Below are positions 57,247 through 64,000 of a DNA stretch of 64,000 bases, in pieces. The position numbers were made by a program, and so were the translations under genes. Every line of letters begins with the position of its first letter. Position 1 is the stretch's first letter. The notes beneath the pieces were generated by a model. The model made no database searches. It saw only the letters and a program-made list of their open reading frames with translations, and was not told the DNA's origin. The stretch comes from Mytilus trossulus (Eukaryota; Mollusca; Bivalvia; Mytilida; Mytilidae), in the NCBI RefSeq assembly GCF_036588685.1, contig NC_086381.1:63991436-64055435 (forward strand). The letters are read 5' to 3'.

Positions 57247-57475
57247 AAGAAGACTTGGTATGATACCCAGTACGACAATTCTCCACAAGAGACCAAATGA
57301 CAAAAAAGATTTAGTATGATTCCCAGTGAGAAAATTTTCCACAAGAGACCAAACGACACCGAAAAAAAGACTTGGTATGATTTCCAATGAGAAAACTCTC
57401 CACAAGAGATCAAAGGACACAGACAAATTAACTATAGGTCTCCGTATGACCTTTGACAATTCGCAAAATCTATAC
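57247..57475 (-). repeat. Family A copy with tandemly triplicated end
   Basis: Three units of about 58 bases start at about 57,249, 57,307 and 57,367. Each begins AAGACTTGGTATGAT or a close variant and ends CACAAGAGACCAAA.GACA. The remaining 5' part (AACTATAGGTCTCCGTATGA) follows only once. Two - strand ORFs over it are periodic artefacts. Confidence 0.85.
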
Positions 57476-57826
57476 GATATCAAAGTTCCAAAAATGAGAT
57501 AACTAACTGCCTAATTTATGTACAAAAAGGTGAACGAAAACAAATCTGCAACACAGCAACAATCGACTTCGGACAGGAACATGTAACATATAGCGTAAAG
57601 TTGTTTTAAAATGGAATACACAGTGTTCAATTATTTATAAAATAAGTGTTACTTGAGAAAATCGTATCTCCGAAATAAAGACGTTAATTTTTATTTTTCA
57701 AATTGCGTTTATAATTTACATATGTTATCATGTTTATGCAAAAAGCCATATGTTTTAATTTTGAAGGAAAACATAAAAACTGATAAGAGTTCCAAAAAGC
57801 ATATGCTGAATAAATATCCTAAACAG

Positions 57827-58051
57827 TTATATCTTGTAAGGTGGTGGTGATTGATTATTGACCCCTTGACCTGGAGCAGCAGCTGTAAACTGAGGTGTAG
57901 AAACCGGATATTGTTGCATCATCATTCCTGCAGGATAAACACCAGTATGCGCGGCAGATACGTTCTGTCCGGTTACAGTCTGAATAATTTGGGTATTTGG
58001 CATTCCAAGTACATTTGTTTGCGGTCCGGCAGTGATGTACACGAATGTTCT
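57827..58051 (-). CDS. Tetraspan gene 2, exon 5
   Basis: 74 codons plus TAA (RTFVYITAGPQTNV.. to ..SPPPYKI). The acceptor is GTTTACAG|. The tail contains YPAGMMMQQYP and the terminal PPPY. Confidence 0.85.
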   Translation of the reverse strand, partial: RTFVYITAGPQTNVLGMPNTQIIQTVTGQNVSAAHTGVYPAGMMMQQYPVSTPQFTAAAPGQGVNNQSPPPYKI

Positions 58052-61000
58052 CTGTAAACAGATCAAAAAAAGCAGACATTAGTTTAACTATAGTATAAAC
58101 AATTTCCATTGTGTTGACAAATATAAAACACTTTTTTATACTATAAAAAGCAACTAATTGTGTTTAGCATTTCTTTTGGATAATCAGCTGATACAGTATT
58201 GGTCACTTGAAAACTGACTTTTCACTGAGGGAGGAAAATAAAACAATATTGAATTGTTCTACTAAATGTTTATTAACAAATTATCGTAATTATCGCAATG
58301 TACATATAGCACATTTAAAAAAAATGCAGGCTGGAAATCTATTCAAAGCAAGGATAATATTGAAAATGACAATGGGCAATGTGTTAAAGAGAAAACAACA
58401 CGACCAAAGAGTTCAAAGAAACAGTCAAAGGTCAACAATGAACCAGTAACACAGCGGGAAAATCCCGCCCAGAGATGATCCTACATGAGGTGTTACTCTA
58501 AACAGGGAAATTTTCGCTGCAGTTTTATTTTCGGGGTGAGAGTTGAAATGCAAAAGTTAAACGACCGCGAATATTTTCAAATAATTCAAAAAACAAACTT
58601 ATAGAGAACACCACCGGGACATCGTCAATTCTAAACGGCGTGAATGTAGATTTTGACGGAAAATCGCGAAATAAAGACGACTCAAATATTTCCCGATTTA
58701 CAGTATTGGAATAAAGTACTTACTTACCTCTGATGAACCAAATGATGAGCAGCAACAGCAGAAGGACGATGCAACTATGGCTATGACCAATTCAACAAAA
58801 CCCAACAGTGCAATGATAGACGACAACACTTTAGCAACACTTTCATATTCTGCTCGCTATATAAATACATAATTAGTTATTTTATAGAAAATTGAATTAT
58901 TATACAGAATAATAACACTCAAAATAGCCATTTGATACGAATATAATCGCTGTGATATCTAATTGTATGTTTATTAAACGTCGATTGGTTTCTATGGAAT
59001 ACAGAATTAGTTATTTATAAATATTAAAATAAAATAATAAAATTTATATATGGATTCGTCAACTACAGCATAACATACGTTTGTGTCCTCTTCTACATTT
59101 AGTATACAATTTAACATACATAAAAAATGTTTTCCTGCAATTGTTAGTAGCTTAAATATGACGTATAGTTTGGATGTAATTACGATATTGTAATATTCAT
59201 ATGTTTACATCTTTCGAAATTGATGGTTATTCGTCTACGGCTATTAAGAGTTGAACAACATGCTAAGAGACATGATTACAATTAATGACAGTTTTTTACT
59301 TCTTGATAAAGTTTTGGCTATTTGGTATGTTTGGTTGTTACTGTCTCATTTGCATCTTCTTTAATTGAATTATCAAAATTCGTGTTTTATTAATTTTCAA
59401 ATTTTCTCAAGATACCTACATCTAATAAAGACAATTTTCAAAAAAGATGAATAGAATGATACTTACAGAAATTGCTCCGACAACTCCCAAACTAAATACT
59501 GTTGGTACAAACAAGGATGCACTGACAATACAACAAACCATGAACGCAATTTTCTGTAGTTAAAAAAATGTATATCTGTATATATCAGTGTTGTTGGATA
59601 GATCGTCAAAGAAAACAGAAGCAAGTAAGCAGACAAACACACACATTTCTATTTAACTTTGTTGGAGTGCAGACCGTTGTCAATCTATGCAAATGGTATA
59701 TGAAAAAACGTTATATTTAAATAATATTTGTAGCGCTAGAAATTTTTCAAGACTTTTAGCATTTGAGAAATGTCCGAATGTTTGTGAATAAGTTAAGATT
59801 AACATACAGAGGGAGATTGGACAAAAAATACACGCACATCAAACAAAAACGGATTAAACAGTTGCAAGTCAAATCCAATTAAAATAAAGGTTACGGTTTG
59901 ATTTCTGAAATTTGTATTATCTATCCCCTTATTTTCTTGATTTGAATTATGTCATAGATCAGATTTTTCGTTCCGTGTATATTCACTGGTTTGTATATAT
60001 CAAAAGATGTGTATGATTTCTCATGAGACAACTTTCCATAAGAGATCTTATGACACAGAAAATAAACAACTATAGGTCAATGTACGGACCTCAACAATGA
60101 ACAAAGCATATACCGCATAGTCAGTTATAAAAGACCCCAAACAGCAAATGTTTATTAATTTAAACGAGAAAAAACTAATGGCCTATTTTTATGTTTTTAT
60201 ATTTGTTTAAACTAAGTTCAGCCATTTCAACTATATTTTGCAGTGTTTCTTTTTCTGTTTTGATGATACACTAATGATTTAGGTATAGGTGAAGGTTTGG
60301 TACTCATTAAAACAGTAAACCCGTTGCTTTTGTTTGCATCTGTTCTAAGTCAGGTAGCTAATGCTTAGTGGTTGTCATTTGTTGATGTTGTTCATAAATG
60401 TTTCTCTTTTCTTGTTTTTTTTATATAGATCGTTGGTTTTGGCCGTTTGAGTGTTTTTTACGCTAGCAATTTTAGGGGCCCTTTACATATTGCTGTTCGA
60501 TTTGAGCTAATGCTCCGTGATGAAGACCATACTTTAACATATATGGTTTACCTTTACAAATTATGACTTGGATGGTGAGTTGTCTCATATGCACTCATAC
60601 CCAAACTTCTCAAATCTATATAGTTTGTCCTAATGTTTCCAGATATAATTTGGATCGAGTATAACAAAGACCGAACAACAGTAACCAAAAAAAAAACTGT
60701 TTCGGAAAAGTAAGCAAATGCTGTCTCGTATGTGACACCAACCATAATTTCTATAACAACAAATTATTATTATTTACAATATTTATATAGCGCATTCATT
60801 ATATAATTAAAATTACTCAAAGCACTTCAAATTTTATTTAGATAATGAATGCGCTATATAAATATTGTAAATAATAACCCTGTACAGAACATTCTAAGGA
60901 ATTCAAAAGAAGATAAAAATACCAAAAGAGACATTTTAACTCATAAGTCAAAAACAAACACTGCATAGAACATGGCTAAAAATAAACAAATACTTAAAGA

Positions 61001-62547
61001 CAAGCAACAGTAAATACAAAATAACACCAACAACTAAAGACTGAGCAACACGAACCCTATCAACACTGAGGATGATATCAGATAGGAAGGAGGTAAGCAG
61101 ATGTTACACCCATCGTCCAATGTCATGTTTACTGTGACAAAAAACCCAACTAAATATTAATTATTCTATGCTATGCTTATACATTGTAAAGCATACTATA
61201 TGGAACGAGTGTTGCTCTTTCCTGTCATTGTTGGAGGAACTCTTTATGATTTTGAAAAAGTTTACAAAATATGTTGATTTGAGTACTTATCTATTTTTTC
61301 TGCTCTATGGTCGAGTTGTTGACTCTTTGACACATTCCCTATTTTCATTCTTAATTTTATTATAACTCTCTTTGTCTAGCTTATTGCATTAATGCATATA
61401 CCGATGTATATTCGATCTTATTGTTGGCTTAGTTATCCTTACCTTAACGGTAGTTTTAGTGCTTCCCTGATTGTGCATTGTTAGGGATTTAAAGACAAAT
61501 TTGATTTAATTTGAATTAAGTTATGTTTGATTGTTTATTGTAAATGAACACTAGTGCTTACCAAACATTTCCAGCGACTTTGACGCCTCGGGGTCATGCA
61601 AAATGGAAAAGTTCCTGTCAGTATAAACTATAAAAGATATAGATAAAGCTGATCACCGAATGACAATATAAGTGCGTGTTATTTTTTTATTACCAGGAAA
61701 ATATAATTGGAATCACTATCAAAAATTATTCAATCTATCAAATGCAACATACTGTAAGTTTTAAAAATTCTGATAAATATATGACTGAGGGGGGAAATTG
61801 CAAGGAAAATCAATCGTTACTAATTATTATTTTGTGTTTTGCCGGTAACAAAAATGTAATATTAATCCTCAAAACGTCTTTGAACATGACTGACACGTCG
61901 GTTTGCACATTCTCAAGATCATGCTCACAAAGATGATATTCCAATGTTCTAGTGGCACGCAAATATCGATTTTTTTCAGTCAGTTCTTACAAGATACCGC
62001 CGTAAAATCATTGTTTTCTTAAATGTTAAAGTATCAAGCCCTAGCACAATACAAAACCCTTTAGCCTTAACATCATTTTGCATTTTCATTTTAATAATCA
62101 GTATTTCGAATGATTTGTTTTTTTTAAAGTTGTGTGTGTGTTTTTCGTGTGTGAAGGGAGAACTTTCAATAGGTTTTATAGTGTCCACTTTTGTGTTTTG
62201 GTTTAATTTCTTTATTGATAAAATGTAGTAATTTTTTTTAATCTTGATATAATATTTTTTTTTTAAATAATTTAACATCTCACCCATCCTGAAAAGATGA
62301 CACAAATTATATCGTAAGCAAGGAGTGGTGATGAACACGGATAGTAATCACCATCATAATTGTAATTAGAATTATCATTGTAATCACAACTTTTACTCAG
62401 ATTTACACTGTCAGTGATTACTCCAGCTAAACTCAGAATTCCACATAGTACACCAATCACAATCTGTATCCCGCCAAACACCCTCAGCGACTTCACTCGA
62501 TATTCGTTGGAGGCTTCGTTATCTGTATTCTGTATATTCATGCTCAC
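57827..62547 (-). CDS. Tetraspan membrane protein with PPPY tail (MS4A/CD20-like layout), five exons
   Basis: Coding exons in reading order: 62,547-62,284, 61,627-61,562, 59,553-59,467, 58,856-58,728 and 58,051-57,827. All joins are phase 0 with GT..AG introns, giving 256 residues. Predicted membrane segments are about 24-45, 75-98, 113-138 and 149-171, followed by CCCC at 172-175. The outer loop has C54 and C71, which may pair, and the sequon N49-L-S. The inner loop has RRQS (102-105), a PKA-like site. The tail is rich in Q, P, A and G and ends in PPPY (251-254), a known WW-domain ligand of Nedd4-type ubiquitin ligases. It is the tandem paralogue of 42,394-48,235. A candidate poly-A signal (AATAAA, - strand) lies at 57,695-57,690. 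The precise cellular role is unknown. Confidence 0.8.
58350..58485 (+). repeat. Family D fragment in intron 4
   Basis: AAAATGACAATGGGCAATGT, CAACACGACCAAAGAGTTCA and CAGCGGGAAAATCCCGCCC correspond to the first half of family D. Confidence 0.6.
58505..58712 (+). repeat. CGCGAAA-rich repeat (family F) in intron 4
   Basis: TTTCGCTGCAGTTTTATTTT, ACGACCGCGAATATTTTC, GGAAAATCGCGAAATAAAGA and CCCGATTTACAGTA, related to 50,355-50,545. Confidence 0.55.
58728..58856 (-). CDS. Tetraspan gene 2, exon 4
   Basis: 43 codons (RAEYESVAKV.. to ..SSFGSSE), helix four and the CCCC cluster. The acceptor is TTATATAG| and the donor |GTAAGT, which is doubled (GTAAGTAAGT). Confidence 0.85.
59467..59553 (-). CDS. 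Tetraspan gene 2, exon 3
   Basis: 29 codons (KIAFMVCCIVSASLF.. to ..GVVGAIS), membrane helix three. The acceptor is AACTACAG| and the donor |GTAAGT. Confidence 0.85.
60000..60190 (-). repeat. Family A copy in intron 2
   Basis: TCATGAGACAACTTTCCATA, ACAACTATAGGTCAATGTAC, CGCATAGTCAGTTATAAAAG and AACGAGAAAAAACTAATGGC are the reverse complement of family A. Confidence 0.85.
60290..60610 (+). repeat. Family A long variant in intron 2
   Basis: CATCTGTTCTAAGTCAGGTA, GGTTGTCATTTGTTGATGTT, AGGGGCCCTTTACATATTGC and GGTGAGTTGTCTCATATGCA. It lies opposite in orientation to the copy ending at 60,190. Confidence 0.75.
60765..60877. repeat. 113-bp palindrome (hairpin MITE) in intron 2
   Basis: TTATTATTTACAATATTTAT and ATAGCGCATTCATTAT on the left are mirrored by ATAATGAATGCGCTATATAA and ATATTGTAAATAATAA on the right. 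Confidence 0.9.
60915..61130 (+). repeat. Family B copy in intron 2
   Basis: AAAATACCAAAAGAGACATT, AACATGGCTAAAAATAAACA, GACTGAGCAACACGAACCCT and GGAGGTAAGCAGATGTTACA. Confidence 0.8.
61562..61627 (-). CDS. Tetraspan gene 2, exon 2
   Basis: 22 codons (FILTGTFPFCMTPRRQ.. to KCL). The acceptor is CTTTTATAG| and the donor |GTAAGC. Same length and frame as exon 2 of the paralogue. Confidence 0.8.
62284..62547 (-). CDS. Tetraspan gene 2, exon 1
   Basis: 88 codons, beginning MSMNIQNTDNEASNEY. It encodes the cytosolic head, helix one, the outer loop and the start of helix two. The donor is GGATGG|GTGAGA. Confidence 0.85.
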
Positions 62548-64000
62548 TTGTTGATTTTTGTTTCTTCTAATAAAATAGTTTTTTTCACATGTACATGTAC
62601 CTGTTAAATGAGAAATAGAATAGGAAACTATAAAAGGTAGGTTACTAATTGGACGACAGAGATGAAGGAAAAAGAATATGAACTGCTATTGATTATTAAA
62701 TTATGTTTGATAAATATGTATGTTGTTTTTTTCTAATCAATTATCAAGGATGGTTTGTTGCTGAAAATGAAAATAACTTATCAATCAGTGTTGTTCAAGC
62801 ACTCACATTTTTTTTTACTTTCGTCATGATCTGTGTTCCTGATGATTGTAAATCAAGAAATTTGCGTCACACAGAAATTTTATTTATTGTTTTTCCTGTA
62901 TATGCACTAGAAATAAAATGTTTAAAACATCTGGATACTGAGTTTCTTTTGTGTTTTATTACGAAATATATTGTACGTTAGACATTGCGACTTTATAGCT
63001 ACTAGTTAGGTCAATTGTCCCTTCATTTCATGTGAGCTATTGATACCACTTGGTCCTTGTTAACTTGGTTTCAAATTCTCTCTAAACCAATTGCAATCTA
63101 GCCCACAATGTATCTCACATAACGTATGTATGTTTCTACACTGCAACATACCAACATGGTCACAATGGCTCTAAAATGCCGATAGCTGTTAATCATCTTA
63201 TAAAATAACCACTTAAATAGACATACAACTTTAACAAAACAAAAATGCTCAAAATGTCAATATCTATGAAAAATGTTGACAAGATAAGTTATTAAATTGA
63301 CGAATTCTATAGTTTCTTGTATTGTTTTGAAAATTTGTGTAATTGGTTTTCATGAACCAGTGTATAACCAAAAACCAATCATCGTACAAAACACTGATAT
63401 CTTTTAGAATAAGGTTGACTTCTAGTCAAATAATTCAGATTTCCCAGAAGAAAAAAAACGGAAACAATTAACAAATCCAGACATGTAAGTGAATAATGGA
63501 TCAAAGCATCAACAAATTTCAAAGAAGAACTCAAAGCAATTTTCTCAATATTTATGAATTTGATCTTACATAGCAACAGAAAAAAAATCAACAATAGTGA
63601 TTGCAACATGTTCCTCCCTAGTTGCGTGTGAAATTTGAAAAAAAATCCGAACCGCATTACCTACATGTCTGCATTGCAGTCCACATTTTGAAGAGTGGAG
63701 GCAATATGGTTTTAATGGTACACAAATTATTATAATCAAACCAGCAATGACCTCGCAATATTTTTGTGGTTCTTTAAAACGTAGTTTTGTATAGAATACA
63801 TGTCCCTATACACTGTGTCTAAACAAAACCGGACAAAATTTGATCGGACTCGATGGTATCTAACATCCGGCACAATGACGGAACATCAGTAGAGAGAAGA
63901 AAGATAGATTTATCCATATTTTTTTTTTTTTTTTTTAATGATATCGAAGAATATATATACATATACAACTATTTTCTTCTGTGATTTGCAATATTTTCTA
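62548..64000. other. 5' flank of the second tetraspan gene
   Basis: AT-rich and without a recognisable gene; ORFs of up to 92 codons show no domain. A T homopolymer lies near 63,919-63,938. A promoter or 5' untranslated exon is expected here but cannot be placed. Confidence 0.4.

Noticed and set aside
57141-57483. Two - strand ORFs with periodic W/F-rich sequence
   Set aside because: They are produced by the triplicated family A tail.
1-64000. CRISPR arrays, operons, Shine-Dalgarno sites, LTR retrotransposons, integrated viral genes
   Set aside because: None seen. Composition, introns and repeats are those of an animal nuclear genome, and no long direct terminal repeats, integrase or capsid-like ORF was found.

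Overview
The window looks like nuclear DNA of a bivalve mollusc, most probably a mytilid mussel. It is strongly AT-rich, its genes are split by introns with GT..AG borders, and it is dense with short dispersed repeats. One repeat ends in TTGTCTCATTGGCA..CCACATCTTC and another carries the GAGCAACACGAACCCC core; I associate both with mytilid genomic sequence from memory. The host genes seen are a B-box/NHL (TRIM-like) cluster on the + strand and a pair of four-pass membrane proteins on the - strand. No tRNA, rRNA or CRISPR array was seen.

Left part (1-16 kb). The 3' part of one B-box/NHL gene runs in from the left edge (to 827). A second copy at 4582-6291 is split by one in-frame TAA at 5365-5367. 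A 5'-truncated, frameshifted LINE follows (about 7.66-9.8 kb), then a decayed DNA-transposon gene on the - strand (11.04-12.3 kb), a 1.4 kb foldback structure (13,558-14,954) and a Tc1-like relic (about 15.08-16.1 kb).

Middle part (17-39 kb). A 2.1 kb element with roughly 250 bp terminal inverted repeats and a near-perfect 10-bp target duplication lies at 17,730-19,865. From 23.85 to 39.05 kb sits what I read as one third copy of the B-box/NHL locus, broken by serial insertions. Its 5' flank (23,850-26,305) is followed by a 6.26 kb inverted-repeat element (26,306-32,561), then by the B-box/coiled-coil part (32,562-33,915), then by a 5,040 bp transposon with a CAA target duplication (33,916-38,955), and then by the next piece of the NHL domain (38,956-39,045). 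The 5,040 bp transposon itself carries a 189 bp MITE with a TA target duplication (36,938-37,126). Removing each insertion and one target copy restores the interrupted reading.

Right part (42-62.6 kb). Two tandem five-exon genes on the - strand (42,394-48,235, 236 aa; 57,827-62,547, 256 aa) encode related tetraspan proteins of MS4A/CD20-like layout. Exons 2, 3 and 4 have identical lengths in both (66, 87 and 129 bp) and every junction is phase 0. Only the second ends in a PPPY motif. Their introns and the spacer hold many MITE-like repeats, including TTAA-flanked elements.

The two host families are unrelated in function. B-box/coiled-coil/NHL proteins of this kind are usually considered ligand- or RNA-binding, ubiquitin-related or immune adaptors and are massively expanded in bivalves. 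The tetraspan proteins are membrane components of unknown role. The main interest is a tandem innate-type gene family being dismantled by layered transposon insertions, and a little-described DNA transposon family.
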